Below are positions 9,696 to 19,988 of a DNA stretch of 48,751 bases, in pieces. Under the pieces are notes generated by a model that was not told the DNA's origin, ran no database searches, and was given only the letters and a program-made list of their open reading frames with translations. This stretch comes from Lutibacter sp. GTDB taxonomy: Bacteria > Bacteroidota > Bacteroidia > Flavobacteriales > Flavobacteriaceae. The stretch is from NCBI GenBank assembly GCA_030694935.1, contig JAUYUA010000015.1, forward strand, positions 1 to 48,751. Direction: 5' to 3'. A program made the translations under genes and the position numbers. Numbering within the stretch: the first letter of the stretch is position 1; every line of letters starts with the position of its first letter.

Positions 9696-10241
9696 ATGTC
9701 AAGAATAGGAAAAAATCCAATCACCTTACCAGAAGGAGTTACATTCGAAATTAAAGACGATGTAATTACTGTGAAAGGGAAATTGGGAGAGTTATCTCAG
9801 AAAATTACTGATGATATTACAGTTGTGGTCGAAGATGGTATTATCACTTTTGATCGTCCGTCTGAGAGTAAAATCCATAAAGCAAAACATGGATTGTACA
9901 GAGCTTTAATTAACAATATGATTGAAGGTGTTTCAAAAGGATGGACCAAACAATTAGAACTTGTTGGTGTAGGATATAGAGCAAGTAACCAAGGGCAGGT
10001 ATTAGACCTGGCTTTAGGTTTTTCTCACAATATAGTGATTGAAGTGGCTCCAGAAGTTACAGTTGAGACAATTTTAGAAAAAGGAAAGAACTCAATTATA
10101 AAATTAACGTCATTTGATAAACAACTTGTAGGTGCCGTTGCAGCAAAGATTCGTTCATTGCGTAAACCAGAGCCTTATAAAGGAAAAGGAGTTAAGTTTG
10201 TAGGAGAAGTATTAAGAAAAAAAGCAGGTAAATCTGCATAA
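9696..10241 (+). CDS. rplF: 50S ribosomal protein L6
   Basis: L6 lies by the sarcin-ricin loop and the factor-binding region. It is 181 residues, MSRIGKNPITLPEGVTFEIK, with two similar domains. Marks are LVGVGYRASNQGQVLDLALG and the C-terminal RKPEPYKGKGVKFVGEVLRK, the known L6 signature. Gaps are 17 nt (rpsH) and 13 nt (rplR). Confidence 0.99.
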   Translation: MSRIGKNPITLPEGVTFEIKDDVITVKGKLGELSQKITDDITVVVEDGIITFDRPSESKIHKAKHGLYRALINNMIEGVSKGWTKQLELVGVGYRASNQGQVLDLALGFSHNIVIEVAPEVTVETILEKGKNSIIKLTSFDKQLVGAVAAKIRSLRKPEPYKGKGVKFVGEVLRKKAGKSA

Positions 10242-10254
10242 TAATTAGAATATT

Positions 10255-10608
10255 ATGGCATTATCAAAGCTTGAAAGACGGGTAAGAATTAAGCATAGAA
10301 TCAGAAAAATTTTAGTTGGTACAGCTGCTAGACCAAGATTATCGGTTTTTAGAAGTAACAAAGAAATTTATGCTCAATTAATAGATGATAATTTAGGTAC
10401 CACTTTGGTATCAGTTTCATCAAGAGATAAAGAAATTGAATCAACAGGAACCAAAACAGACATTGCAAAATTAGTAGGTAAAAGTATTGCCGAAAAAGCT
10501 ATAAGCAATGGAGTAGAGGCTGTTGCATTTGACAGAAACGGATTTTTGTATCACGGTAGGGTTAAAGCCTTAGCAGACGCTGCAAGAGAAGCAGGTTTAA
10601 AATTTTAG
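10255..10608 (+). CDS. rplR: 50S ribosomal protein L18
   Basis: L18 binds 5S rRNA with L5. It is 117 residues. Marks are [37 protein letters not shown] and the C-terminal [20 protein letters not shown]. rpsE starts 6 nt later. Confidence 0.99.
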   Translation: MALSKLERRVRIKHRIRKILVGTAARPRLSVFRSNKEIYAQLIDDNLGTTLVSVSSRDKEIESTGTKTDIAKLVGKSIAEKAISNGVEAVAFDRNGFLYHGRVKALADAAREAGLKF

Positions 10609-10614
10609 TAAATT

Positions 10615-11139
10615 ATGTATCAAAAATACAATAACGTAGAAAGAGTTAAACCTAGCGGGTTAGAACTAAAAGATCATTTAGTTGGTGTTAACAGAGTTAC
10701 GAAAGTAACAAAAGGAGGAAGAGCATTTGGTTTTTCGGCTATCGTAGTAGTTGGAGACGGAAATGGTGTGGTTGGACACGGATTGGGTAAATCTAAAGAT
10801 GTGGCTTCAGCAATTGCAAAAGCAATTGAAGACGCGAAGAAAAATTTAATCAGAATTCCACTTTTAAAACAAACATTGCCACATGAACAAAAAGGCAAGT
10901 TTGGAGGAGCTAAAGTATTTTTAAAACCAGCTTCACACGGTACAGGAGTTATAGCGGGTGGTGCAGTACGTGCGGTCCTTGATTCAGTTGGTGTGCACGA
11001 TGTACTTTCAAAATCACAAGGTTCATCTAATGCCCATAATGTTGTAAAAGCAACGTTTGACGCATTATTGCAACTTCGTAGCGCCAGTATGATTGCTAAA
11101 GAAAGAGGAATTTCTTTAGAAAAAGTATTTAACGGATAA
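10615..11139 (+). CDS. rpsE: 30S ribosomal protein S5
   Basis: S5 lines the mRNA entry channel and affects decoding accuracy. It is 174 residues with an N-terminal double-stranded RNA-binding-like domain ([20 protein letters not shown]) and a C-terminal domain bearing [19 protein letters not shown]. It sits 6 nt after rplR and 13 nt before rpmD. A 161-codon open frame on the opposite strand is a shadow of this gene. Confidence 0.99.
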   Translation: MYQKYNNVERVKPSGLELKDHLVGVNRVTKVTKGGRAFGFSAIVVVGDGNGVVGHGLGKSKDVASAIAKAIEDAKKNLIRIPLLKQTLPHEQKGKFGGAKVFLKPASHGTGVIAGGAVRAVLDSVGVHDVLSKSQGSSNAHNVVKATFDALLQLRSASMIAKERGISLEKVFNG

Positions 11140-11152
11140 AACAAGAAGCACG

Positions 11153-11335
11153 ATGGCAAAAATAAAAGTAACGCAAGTTAAAAGTAAAATTAGACGTCCT
11201 CAAAGACAAAAAAGAACCCTTGAGGCGCTTGGTTTGAAAAAGATGAATCAGGTAGTTGAGCATGATGCTAGCCCGGCAATTCTTGGAATGGTACATTCAG
11301 TTAAACACTTAGTTTCTGTTGAAGAAATTAAATAA
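11153..11335 (+). CDS. rpmD: 50S ribosomal protein L30
   Basis: L30 is a small 50S protein with a ferredoxin-like fold. It is 60 residues (MAKIKVTQVKSKIRRPQRQK), with the family core LEALGLKKMNQVVEHDASPA. It is positioned between rpsE and rplO, as in other spc clusters. Confidence 0.98.
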   Translation: MAKIKVTQVKSKIRRPQRQKRTLEALGLKKMNQVVEHDASPAILGMVHSVKHLVSVEEIK

Positions 11336-11347
11336 TAATATAAAGTG

Positions 11348-11800
11348 ATGACATTAAATAACTTAAAACCTGCTGAAGGGTCAGTTAAAAATCAGGGTAA
11401 ACGTATTGGTAGAGGTCAAGGTTCCGGTAAAGGTGGTACAGCTACCAGAGGTAACAAAGGTGCCAAATCCCGTTCAGGATATTCCAGAAAAGTTGGTTTC
11501 GAAGGTGGTCAAATGCCTTTGCAAAGACGTGTTCCTAAATTTGGTTTCAAAAACATAAACCGCAAGGAATATGTTGGTGTAAATTTACACAAGTTGCAAG
11601 AATTGGTTGATAATAATAAAATCACTGATGCCGTAACTATGGATGTTTTGGTTGAAAATCGTTTGGCCCGTAAAAATGACCTGGTAAAAATATTAGGAAA
11701 TGGTGAGTTGAAAGCGAAATTGAATGTAATTGTTCATAAATTTACTGCCACTGCAAAAGCTGCAATTGAGAATGCAGGCGGTACTGTAGAAACGTTATAA
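11348..11800 (+). CDS. rplO: 50S ribosomal protein L15
   Basis: L15 joins during the later steps of 50S assembly. The start is ATG 11348 (150 residues). A GTG one codon upstream is possible but less likely. The Gly-rich N-terminal region (RIGRGQGSGKGGTATRGNKG) and GFEGGQMPLQRRVPKFGF are diagnostic. The ending AKAAIENAGGTVETL matches the family. secY follows after 13 nt. Confidence 0.99.
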   Translation: MTLNNLKPAEGSVKNQGKRIGRGQGSGKGGTATRGNKGAKSRSGYSRKVGFEGGQMPLQRRVPKFGFKNINRKEYVGVNLHKLQELVDNNKITDAVTMDVLVENRLARKNDLVKILGNGELKAKLNVIVHKFTATAKAAIENAGGTVETL

Positions 11801-11813
11801 TAAGAGATAATAC

Positions 11814-13148
11814 ATGAAAAAGTTTATTCAAACCATTAGAGACATCTGGACAATAGAAGATCTTAGAAATAAGATTCTGTTGACACTTGGATTTATGGCC
11901 ATTTATCGTTTTGCAGCTCAAGTGCCACTTCCTGGAATTGATATTACTGTTGCGCAAGCAGCACTTCAAAATCAAACAAGCGGAGGTGGAATTTTAGGTT
12001 TATTGGACATGTTTACTGGTGGCGCTTTCGCGCAAGCATCAATCGTGGCTTTGGGAATCATGCCTTATATTTCGGCATCTATTGTTGTTCAGTTAATGGG
12101 AATCGCGGTTCCATATTTACAAAAACTTCAGAAAGATGGTGAAAGTGGGCGAAAAAAAATAAATCAGATTACACGTTGGTTAACAATTGCAATTACTATG
12201 GTTCAAGGACCTGCGTATATTACAAACATTTATCAATTAATTCCATCATCGGCCATTTATATCAGTGGAAGTATGTTCTGGTTAACCTCTATGGTAGTGT
12301 TAACGGCAGGAACTATTTTTGCAATGTGGCTAGGTGAAAAAATTACTGATAAAGGAATTGGCAATGGTATTTCATTATTAATTATGATTGGTATTATTGC
12401 ACGTTTTCCTGAATCATTCATTCAAGAGGTTGTTTCAAAAGTTACAGCTTCAAATGGTGGTATGATTATGATTTTGATTGAAGTGATTGTTTGGTTGTTA
12501 GTAATTTTGATTTGTGTGTATTTGGTTACAGCTGTTCGCAGAATTGCTGTTCAGTATGCAAGAAAAACGGTTGCCGGAAACATTAAAAATGTAACTGGAG
12601 CAAGAGACTATATTCCATTAAAATTGAATGCATCAGGGGTAATGCCTATCATCTTTGCGCAAGCAATTATGTTTGCACCAGCCTTATTGGCAAGTTCAGA
12701 TAATGAAACTGTAAAATCAATTGGAATCTCTTTTTCAGATATGTTTGGTCTTTGGTATAATGTGTTATTTGCCACATTGATCATTGTGTTTAGTTTTTTC
12801 TATACCGCAATTACAATTCCTACCAATAAAATGGCAGATGATTTAAAACGAAGTGGTGGTTTTATTCCTGGTATCAGACCTGGAAAAGACACAGCCGACT
12901 TGTTAGATAGGATTTTATCTTTAATAACATTCCCGGGATCTGTATTTTTAGCATTGGTTGCAATATTGCCGGCCATTGTTGTAAAATTTGGATTAACACA
13001 ATCTTGGGCATTGTTTTATGGAGGAACATCTTTGTTAATTATGGTTGGTGTTGCAATAGATACCATTCAACAAATTAACTCTCACTTATTAAACCGTCAT
13101 TATGATGGCTTAATGAAAAAGGGAACAAAAAGAAAAGCAATAGCATAA
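11814..13148 (+). CDS. secY: Preprotein translocase channel subunit SecY
   Basis: SecY is the protein-conducting channel of the inner membrane, working with SecE, SecG and SecA. It is 444 residues with about ten hydrophobic segments. Marks are the first helix with AQVPLPGID, the plug and helix 2 region, [14 protein letters not shown], and the cytoplasmic loop [15 protein letters not shown]. The TAATG overlap with infA implies coupling. No map or adk gene lies between secY and infA, unlike in many other bacteria. Confidence 0.99.
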   Translation: MKKFIQTIRDIWTIEDLRNKILLTLGFMAIYRFAAQVPLPGIDITVAQAALQNQTSGGGILGLLDMFTGGAFAQASIVALGIMPYISASIVVQLMGIAVPYLQKLQKDGESGRKKINQITRWLTIAITMVQGPAYITNIYQLIPSSAIYISGSMFWLTSMVVLTAGTIFAMWLGEKITDKGIGNGISLLIMIGIIARFPESFIQEVVSKVTASNGGMIMILIEVIVWLLVILICVYLVTAVRRIAVQYARKTVAGNIKNVTGARDYIPLKLNASGVMPIIFAQAIMFAPALLASSDNETVKSIGISFSDMFGLWYNVLFATLIIVFSFFYTAITIPTNKMADDLKRSGGFIPGIRPGKDTADLLDRILSLITFPGSVFLALVAILPAIVVKFGLTQSWALFYGGTSLLIMVGVAIDTIQQINSHLLNRHYDGLMKKGTKRKAIA

Positions 13149-13363
13149 TGGCAAAACAACCAGCAATACAACAAGACGGGACTATAACAGAAGCTTTGTC
13201 TAATGCAATGTTTCGTGTAGAGTTGGAAAATGGACATGTTGTCACGGCTCACATATCAGGTAAAATGCGTATGCATTATATTAAAATATTACCAGGTGAT
13301 AAAGTTAAACTCGAAATGAGTCCATACGATTTAACAAAAGCAAGAATTACTTACAGATATTAA
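13148..13363 (+). CDS. infA: Translation initiation factor IF-1
   Basis: IF-1 occupies the 30S A site during initiation and helps IF-2 and IF-3. It is 71 residues with one OB fold. Marks are [40 protein letters not shown] and [10 protein letters not shown]. The start overlaps the secY stop by one base. rpmJ follows after 10 nt. Confidence 0.99.
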   Translation: MAKQPAIQQDGTITEALSNAMFRVELENGHVVTAHISGKMRMHYIKILPGDKVKLEMSPYDLTKARITYRY

Positions 13364-13373
13364 AGTATTAACG

Positions 13374-13490
13374 ATGAAAGTTAGAACATCAGTAAAAAAG
13401 AGAAGTGCCGAGTGCAAGATTGTGCGTAGAAAAGGCAGATTATATGTAATCAATAAAAAGAATCCTAGATTTAAACAAAGACAAGGATAA
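13374..13490 (+). CDS. rpmJ: 50S ribosomal protein L36, zinc-free form
   Basis: L36 is the smallest 50S protein and lies near helices 89 and 97 of 23S rRNA. The 38-codon frame reads [20 protein letters not shown] at its start and ends NPRFKQRQG. The Cys/His zinc ribbon of the classical form is missing and only one Cys remains, the version common in Bacteroidota. It starts 10 nt after infA and ends 2 nt before rpsM. Confidence 0.97.
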   Translation: MKVRTSVKKRSAECKIVRRKGRLYVINKKNPRFKQRQG

Positions 13491-13492
13491 TT

Positions 13493-13867
13493 ATGGCAAG
13501 AATAGCAGGTATTGATATTCCAAAAAACAAGAGAGGTGTAATTGCCTTAACTTATATCTTTGGAATCGGGAACAGCAGAGCTAAAGAAATTTTAGCCAAT
13601 GCAAAAGTTGACGAAAGCACGAAAGTTCAAGATTGGACTGACGACGAAATTCACGGAATCAGAGAGCAGGTGGGAACCTACAATATTGAAGGTGAATTGC
13701 GTTCAGAAATTCAATTGCACATTAAGCGATTAATGGACATTGGATGTTACAGAGGAATTCGTCATAGATCAGGATTACCTTTAAGAGGACAAAGAACTAA
13801 AAACAATTCTAGAACTCGTAAAGGAAAAAGAAAAACTGTAGCTAACAAGAAAAAAGCAACTAAATAA
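13493..13867 (+). CDS. rpsM: 30S ribosomal protein S13
   Basis: S13 is in the 30S head, touches the P-site tRNA and bridges to the 50S subunit. It is 124 residues, [20 protein letters not shown]. Marks are [14 protein letters not shown] and the C-terminal [20 protein letters not shown]. It starts the alpha-operon segment (rpsM-rpsK-rpsD-rpoA-rplQ). Confidence 0.99.
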   Translation: MARIAGIDIPKNKRGVIALTYIFGIGNSRAKEILANAKVDESTKVQDWTDDEIHGIREQVGTYNIEGELRSEIQLHIKRLMDIGCYRGIRHRSGLPLRGQRTKNNSRTRKGKRKTVANKKKATK

Positions 13868-13880
13868 TAACTAGAATATT

Positions 13881-14264
13881 ATGGCGAAAGCAAGTACAAA
13901 AAAGCGCAAAGTTATTGTTGAGGCAGTTGGTCAAGCACACATCACGGCTTCATTTAACAATATTATTATTTCACTTACCAATAAAAAAGGTGATGTAATT
14001 TCTTGGTCATCAGCCGGTAAAATGGGATTCAGAGGTTCTAAAAAGAACACCCCTTATGCTGCGCAATTGGCCGCTGAAGATTGTGGTAAAGTAGCCCATG
14101 AAGCAGGAATGAGAAAAGTGAAAGTGTATGTAAAAGGACCAGGTAACGGAAGAGAATCTGCAATAAGATCAATTCACAATTTAGGAATTGAAGTTTCAGA
14201 AATCATCGATGTTACGCCATTGCCACACAATGGTTGCAGACCACCGAAACGTAGAAGAGTATAA
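13881..14264 (+). CDS. rpsK: 30S ribosomal protein S11
   Basis: S11 lies on the 30S platform near the mRNA exit site. It is 127 residues. The signature is [20 protein letters not shown], with the ending [21 protein letters not shown] (here [17 protein letters not shown]). It is followed by an 87-nt gap with a structured leader before rpsD. Confidence 0.99.
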   Translation: MAKASTKKRKVIVEAVGQAHITASFNNIIISLTNKKGDVISWSSAGKMGFRGSKKNTPYAAQLAAEDCGKVAHEAGMRKVKVYVKGPGNGRESAIRSIHNLGIEVSEIIDVTPLPHNGCRPPKRRRV

Positions 14265-14281
14265 TTAAATTAAATTTTAAC

Positions 14282-14336
14282 CGATAGGATTTTTGTAAGA
14301 TTATCGAAGGATTAGCCTTAATTCATAATCCCTATC
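14282..14336 (+). promoter_or_regulatory. Structured leader upstream of rpsD (candidate S4 ribosomal leader)
   Basis: The 87-nt gap before rpsD contains short complementary segments. GATAGG (14283-14288) can pair with CCTATC (14331-14336). GGATTA (14309-14314) can pair with TAATCC (14326-14331). CGATA (14282-14286) can instead pair with TATCG (14302-14306), which would exclude the first helix. Leader candidates before rpsD have been described in Flavobacteria (recalled as S4-Flavobacteria). Assignment to that family is inference, as I could not run a covariance model. Confidence 0.5.
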
Positions 14337-14351
14337 ATCTAATAATAAAAA

Positions 14352-14957
14352 ATGGCAAGATATACAGGACCAAAAACTAAAATTGCCCGTAAATTCGGAG
14401 AAGCAATTTATGGAGAGGACAAATCTTTTGAAAAAAGAAATTTCCCTCCAGGACAACACGGCGCTAACCGTCGCAGAGGAAAAAAATCTGAATACTCTAT
14501 TCAGTTGGCTGAAAAGCAAAAAGCAAAATATACTTATGGTATTTTGGAAAGACAATTTGCTAATTTGTTTAAAAAAGCATCGAGCAGTAAAGGCATTACC
14601 GGTGAAATTTTATTACAACTTTGCGAAAGTCGTTTAGATAACGTAGTTTACAGAATGGGTATAGCACCTACGCGCAGTGCTGCACGCCAATTGGTGTCTC
14701 ACCGTCACATCACCGTAAATGGAGAGTTGGTTAACATACCTTCTTATTCTTTAAATGCCGGCGATGTTGTTGCTGTAAGAGAAAAATCAAAATCATTGTT
14801 GGCTATTGAAAATTCTTTGGCTAACAGAAGTGATGTTTACGAATGGATTTCTTGGAATTCAGAAACCAAACAAGGTAATTTTGTGAGTGTTCCTGAAAGA
14901 TTACAAATTCCAGAAAATATCAAGGAACAATTAATCGTAGAGTTATACTCTAAATAA
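14352..14957 (+). CDS. rpsD: 30S ribosomal protein S4
   Basis: S4 starts assembly of the 16S 5' domain and, in E. coli, represses the alpha operon. It is 201 residues. The S4 RNA-binding domain reads [20 protein letters not shown] then [20 protein letters not shown]. The N-terminus [20 protein letters not shown] is of the zinc-free type. It is preceded by the structured leader at 14282-14336 and followed after 22 nt by rpoA. Confidence 0.99.
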   Translation: MARYTGPKTKIARKFGEAIYGEDKSFEKRNFPPGQHGANRRRGKKSEYSIQLAEKQKAKYTYGILERQFANLFKKASSSKGITGEILLQLCESRLDNVVYRMGIAPTRSAARQLVSHRHITVNGELVNIPSYSLNAGDVVAVREKSKSLLAIENSLANRSDVYEWISWNSETKQGNFVSVPERLQIPENIKEQLIVELYSK

Positions 14958-14979
14958 TTTTAAAGATACCAATTCAATT

Positions 14980-15972
14980 ATGGCAATTTTAAATTTTCAG
15001 AAGCCCGATAAAGTAATTATGATCGATTCTACCGATTTTAACGGTAGATTTGAATTCAGACCGTTAGAACAAGGATTTGGTTTAACTGTTGGTAATGCTT
15101 TAAGAAGAGTGTTGTTGTCTTCATTAGAAGGTTTTGCAATAACCTCACTTCGTATTGAAGGTATTGAACACGAATTTTCAACAATCAAAGGTGTTGTTGA
15201 AGATGTAACAGAAATTATTTTGAACTTAAAACAAGTGCGTTTTAAGAAACAAATTGATGATTCTGATAGAGAAACAGTAAACATTTCAATTTCTAAGCAC
15301 GAGCAGTTAACTGCCGGTGACTTACAAAAATACATTTCTGGTTTTCAAGTTTTAAATCACGATTTGGTTATTTGTAATATGGAGAAATCTGTTACACTTG
15401 ATTTTGAACTAACCATAGAAAAAGGAAGAGGTTTTGTGCCTGCGGAAGATAATAAAAAATCTGGCGTTGCATTGGGAACCATTTTTACAGACTCAATTTT
15501 TACACCTATTAAAAATGTAAAATATGCTGTGGAAGATTTTCGTGTTGAGCAAAAAACAGATTATGAAAAGTTAGTGTTTGACATTACCACTGACGGTTCA
15601 ATTTCTCCTAAAGATGCTTTAACAGAAGCCGCAAAAATTTTGATTCATCATTTTATGTTATTTTCTGATGAACGCATTACTTTGGAAGCTGATGAAATTG
15701 CGCAAACTGAAACGTATGATGAAGAATCATTGCACATGCGTCAGTTGCTAAAAACAAAATTAGTGGATATGGATTTATCCGTTCGTGCACTAAATTGTTT
15801 GAAAGCTGCAGAAGTTGACACCTTGGGAGACTTGGTGTCATTCAATAAAAACGATTTGATGAAGTTCCGTAATTTTGGAAAAAAATCTTTAACCGAATTA
15901 GATGAATTGGTTCATATTAAAGGGTTAAGTTTTGGAATGGATTTAAGCAAATACAAATTAGATAAAGATTAA
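14980..15972 (+). CDS. rpoA: RNA polymerase alpha subunit
   Basis: Alpha dimerises to nucleate RNA polymerase assembly, and its C-terminal domain contacts upstream DNA and activators. It is 330 residues. The N-terminal domain carries [20 protein letters not shown] and [20 protein letters not shown]. The C-terminal domain reads [20 protein letters not shown] and [15 protein letters not shown], the helix-hairpin-helix part. It lies between rpsD (22 nt) and rplQ (36 nt). Confidence 0.99.
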   Translation: MAILNFQKPDKVIMIDSTDFNGRFEFRPLEQGFGLTVGNALRRVLLSSLEGFAITSLRIEGIEHEFSTIKGVVEDVTEIILNLKQVRFKKQIDDSDRETVNISISKHEQLTAGDLQKYISGFQVLNHDLVICNMEKSVTLDFELTIEKGRGFVPAEDNKKSGVALGTIFTDSIFTPIKNVKYAVEDFRVEQKTDYEKLVFDITTDGSISPKDALTEAAKILIHHFMLFSDERITLEADEIAQTETYDEESLHMRQLLKTKLVDMDLSVRALNCLKAAEVDTLGDLVSFNKNDLMKFRNFGKKSLTELDELVHIKGLSFGMDLSKYKLDKD

Positions 15973-16008
15973 TTTAAAACTTAGGTTTTAATTAAGATAA
16001 CATAAGAG

Positions 16009-16476
16009 ATGAGACACGGAAAGAAATTTAATCACCTAGGCAGAAAAACGGCACATAGAAAGTCTATGTTTGCCAATATGGCTTGTTCTTTAATTGAGCA
16101 CAAGCGTATTAATACCACTGTGGCAAAAGCAAAAGCGCTGCGTCAGTTTGTGGAGCCTTTAATTACAAAGTCTAAAGACGACACCACGCACAACCGTAGA
16201 GTTGTATTTAGCTATTTGAGAAATAAATTTATGGTTACAGAATTATTTAAAGAAGTTTCCGTAAAAGTCGCTGACAGACCAGGAGGATACGTTCGTATCA
16301 TTAAATTGGGAAGTCGCCAGGGTGATAATGCGCCTATGGCTATGATTGAATTGGTGGATTACAATCCAAATTACAATCCAAACAACAAAGCTAAAAAGAA
16401 AACCACTCGTAGAGGTAAAACTAAAAAAGTGGAAGAAACTGTTGAAGTTAAAACTGAATCTGCAGAAACGAAGTAA
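16009..16476 (+). CDS. rplQ: 50S ribosomal protein L17
   Basis: L17 lies near the exit of the peptide tunnel. It is 155 residues: a standard core of about 120 ([40 protein letters not shown]) and a Lys/Glu/Thr-rich tail ([18 protein letters not shown]). It is the last gene of the ribosomal run and is closed by the hairpin at 16498-16532. Confidence 0.99.
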   Translation: MRHGKKFNHLGRKTAHRKSMFANMACSLIEHKRINTTVAKAKALRQFVEPLITKSKDDTTHNRRVVFSYLRNKFMVTELFKEVSVKVADRPGGYVRIIKLGSRQGDNAPMAMIELVDYNPNYNPNNKAKKKTTRRGKTKKVEETVEVKTESAETK

Positions 16477-16497
16477 TGACAATTTTTTAAATACATA

Positions 16498-16537
16498 AAA
16501 TGGGATAATCTTTTAAAAAGTTTATCCCATTTGTTTT
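16498..16537 (+). terminator. Intrinsic terminator closing the ribosomal operon
   Basis: AAATGGGATAA (16498-16508) pairs perfectly with TTATCCCATTT (16522-16532). The spacer itself contains CTTTT and AAAAG and can extend the stem. A TTTT run follows. It lies 21 nt after the rplQ stop. Confidence 0.85.
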
Positions 16538-16551
16538 ATAAATGAAGAACT

Positions 16552-17223
16552 ATGAAAGTAAATATTTTAATGCCATTTCTTTTTTACTTAATTTTTGCGA
16601 ATTCTTTTGCGCAACAAATTACAATTAAGAATATTGAGAGCAGGTTAGTTACGCACCAAGGAATTGAGTTTATAGGTGAGTTAAAGAACGTAAGCAATGA
16701 GAAGTATAGCTATTCAAATTGGAGCAATCAAGGAGTTTTGTTTTTAAACAGGAAGGCTTATTATTTGTCCAATATCAATTTTAATGTCACAACAAACGCT
16801 TTTGAAAGCAGGGTAAATAAAAATCAACTTTTTTCTTTTAAAAATTCATTGCTAGATTCAGTTTCTGTAAATAATCATTTATATAAAAAGATTGATGATT
16901 ATTTTTATGAAGTTTTATTTGAAAACGGAAATAATTTATTATTAAAAAAGTCGGAGATTGCTTATCAACCTGGCATTGAAAATAGATTAGTTGGAACTGT
17001 CGGGAAATCAAATGTATTGGTCATTTTTAAATATTTGGTGAAGTTTAATGATGAAGTAACCCAAATAGAATTAAATAAAAGCAGCATATTAAGTTTAGTT
17101 GAAAATGATTTCAAAAAGGTTTTAGAGGGATTTATTGATAAGGAAAATCTTTCGTATAAAAGTGAAAACGACATTGTTAAAATTCTTGAATTTATGTTTA
17201 AAAATTCAAGTAAAATGATATAA
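16552..17223 (+). CDS. Secreted protein of unknown function
   Basis: The 223-residue product has a clear N-terminal signal peptide (MKVNILMPFLFYLIFANSFA, cleavage likely before QQI), so it should be exported to the periplasm or beyond. No lipobox Cys is present. The rest is Asn/Lys/Ser-rich with alternating hydrophobic residues suggesting beta structure, then a helical C-terminus. I recognise no domain. It follows the rplQ terminator and precedes carA by 41 nt. Codon use is AT-rich (many TTT, AAT, AAA), like the window's accessory genes more than its ribosomal ones. It could be a lineage-specific gene inserted between the ribosomal cluster and carA. Confidence 0.8.
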   Translation: MKVNILMPFLFYLIFANSFAQQITIKNIESRLVTHQGIEFIGELKNVSNEKYSYSNWSNQGVLFLNRKAYYLSNINFNVTTNAFESRVNKNQLFSFKNSLLDSVSVNNHLYKKIDDYFYEVLFENGNNLLLKKSEIAYQPGIENRLVGTVGKSNVLVIFKYLVKFNDEVTQIELNKSSILSLVENDFKKVLEGFIDKENLSYKSENDIVKILEFMFKNSSKMI

Positions 17224-17227
17224 TTTT

Positions 17228-17256
17228 TTTGATGCAATAAAAAAATATTAATTTCG
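17228..17256 (+). promoter_or_regulatory. Possible promoter of carA
   Basis: TTTG (17228-17231) is followed after 17 nt by TAATTTCG (17249-17256), one base off the flavobacterial TAnnTTTG element. It ends only 8 nt before the carA ATG, so the transcript would be almost leaderless. The call rests on sequence similarity only. Confidence 0.35.
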
Positions 17257-17264
17257 CGATAATC

Positions 17265-18371
17265 ATGAAATATACACAAAGAAAAAGAGCAATTTTACTT
17301 CTGGCCGATGGAACAATTTTTGAAGGAAAATCAGTTGGCAGAGATGGCACAGCTTATGGAGAAATTTGCTACAATACGGGAATGACTGGCTATCAGGAAA
17401 TATTTACTGACCCTTCTTATTTTGGTCAGTTGATGTTGGCCACAAATGCCCATATTGGCAATTATGGTGTAAATGATGAAGAAATCGAATCTGATTCCAT
17501 TAAAATTGCCGGATTGATCTGTAAAAATTTTAGCTTTAATTTTTCACGAGTTAATGCGCAGGATTCTTTGGAAAACTATTTCGAGAAACAAAATTTAATG
17601 GCCATTTCTGATATTGACACAAGAGCTGTTGTGCGATACATTAGAGATAAAGGCGCTATGAATGCCATTATTTCTACGGGAACTGATATTGAGGCCTTAA
17701 AAGAAAAATTGAAAGCAGTTCCCAATATGAAGGGCTTGGAATTGGCTTCAAAAGTTTCAACCACGGCATCTTATTATTTTGGAGATGAAAATGCAACGTA
17801 TAAAATTTCAGCATTGGATTTAGGCATCAAAAAGAATATTTTAAGAAATTTGGCAAAACGTGATTGCTATATCAAAGTTTTTCCATTTAATGCAACATTT
17901 GAGGAAATGAATTCATTTCAGCCAGATGGTTTTTTCTTGTCAAACGGACCTGGAGATCCTGAACCTTTAGAGGAGGCAAGGCAAGTGGCAAAGGAAATTA
18001 TAAATCGTAATTTACCTTTGTTCGGCATTTGTTTGGGACATCAGGTGATTGCTTTGGCAAATGGAATTTCTACCTATAAAATGCATACGGGACATCGCGG
18101 TATCAATCATCCTGTAAAAAATATCATTTCAGGAAAAGGTGAAATCACTTCTCAAAATCACGGTTTTGTTGTTAACAAAGAGGAAGTTGAGAATCACCCT
18201 GAATTTGAAATTACCCATGTTCATCTAAACGACGATACGCTGGCTGGTATGCGAATGAAAAATAAAAATTGTTTTTCAGTGCAATACCATCCCGAAGCGA
18301 GTCCGGGACCACATGATTCATCCTATTTATTTGACCAGTTTATAGAAAATATAAAAGCATCAAAACAGTAA
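17265..18371 (+). CDS. carA: Carbamoyl-phosphate synthase small (glutaminase) subunit
   Basis: CarA hydrolyses glutamine and channels ammonia to CarB for carbamoyl phosphate, used for arginine and pyrimidine synthesis. It is 368 residues. The N-terminal CPSase small domain reads LLADGTIFEGKSVGRDGTAY and GEICYNTGMTGYQEIFTDPS. The class I amidotransferase domain carries the nucleophile in FGICLGHQ (Cys about residue 256) and the His/Glu pair in QYHPEASPGP. carB is not in the window. A terminator follows directly, so carA appears monocistronic or co-transcribed only with the gene before it. Confidence 0.98.
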   Translation: MKYTQRKRAILLLADGTIFEGKSVGRDGTAYGEICYNTGMTGYQEIFTDPSYFGQLMLATNAHIGNYGVNDEEIESDSIKIAGLICKNFSFNFSRVNAQDSLENYFEKQNLMAISDIDTRAVVRYIRDKGAMNAIISTGTDIEALKEKLKAVPNMKGLELASKVSTTASYYFGDENATYKISALDLGIKKNILRNLAKRDCYIKVFPFNATFEEMNSFQPDGFFLSNGPGDPEPLEEARQVAKEIINRNLPLFGICLGHQVIALANGISTYKMHTGHRGINHPVKNIISGKGEITSQNHGFVVNKEEVENHPEFEITHVHLNDDTLAGMRMKNKNCFSVQYHPEASPGPHDSSYLFDQFIENIKASKQ

Positions 18372-18375
18372 ATTT

Positions 18376-18412
18376 AAAAAGCCGTTAACCAAAGAGTTAG
18401 CGGCTTTTTTTC
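18376..18412 (+). terminator. Intrinsic terminator after carA
   Basis: AAAAAGCCGTTAAC (18376-18389) pairs with the GTTAGCGGC segment and its T tract (18396-18411), with one G-T wobble. It starts 5 nt after the carA stop. Confidence 0.85.
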
Positions 18413-18453
18413 AACAAAATAAAACGAAAACGTTATCGTATTAATCGGGTTGA

Positions 18454-18488
18454 TTTGGATGAAATTTAACCCGAAAATTTGTACCTTG
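18454..18488 (+). promoter_or_regulatory. Possible promoter of eno
   Basis: TTTG at 18454-18457 and TACCTTG at 18482-18488, separated by 24 nt. The second resembles the common flavobacterial TAnnTTTG box with one T missing. It lies 33 nt before the eno ATG and after the carA terminator, where a promoter is needed. The long spacer makes the call uncertain. Confidence 0.4.
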
Positions 18489-18494
18489 CAGTAA

Positions 18495-19808
<1,314 letters not shown>

Positions 19809-19832
19809 GTATATTATATTTTTTAACAAAAT

Positions 19833-19858
19833 AGCCGAGAATCTTCTCGGCTTTTTTT
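19833..19858 (+). terminator. Intrinsic terminator after eno
   Basis: AGCCGAGA (19833-19840) pairs perfectly with TCTCGGCT (19845-19852) over a 4-nt loop and runs into a T7 tract. It starts 24 nt after the eno stop. The rest of the 180-nt gap to gltA is AT-rich, and I see no convincing promoter there. Confidence 0.9.
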
Positions 19859-19988
19859 ATGTTGTGTAACCATGTGTACGTTTTTAGCAAAACATTGACT
19901 TAAATCATATAAATTCCATAAAAAATTCATTAGATTCGTGATAATTAATATCAAATAATTTAATAACATTAATATTTATACATAAGCG

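Noticed and set aside
10674-11159. 161-codon open frame on the minus strand opposite rpsE
   Set aside because: It is a shadow of a highly conserved ribosomal gene, with Cys/Pro/Ser-rich non-domain composition; no evidence of coding.
13140-13150. Absence of map and adk between secY and infA as a deletion
   Set aside because: The secY-infA TAATG overlap looks ancestral, and the order is shared by other flavobacteria as far as I recall.
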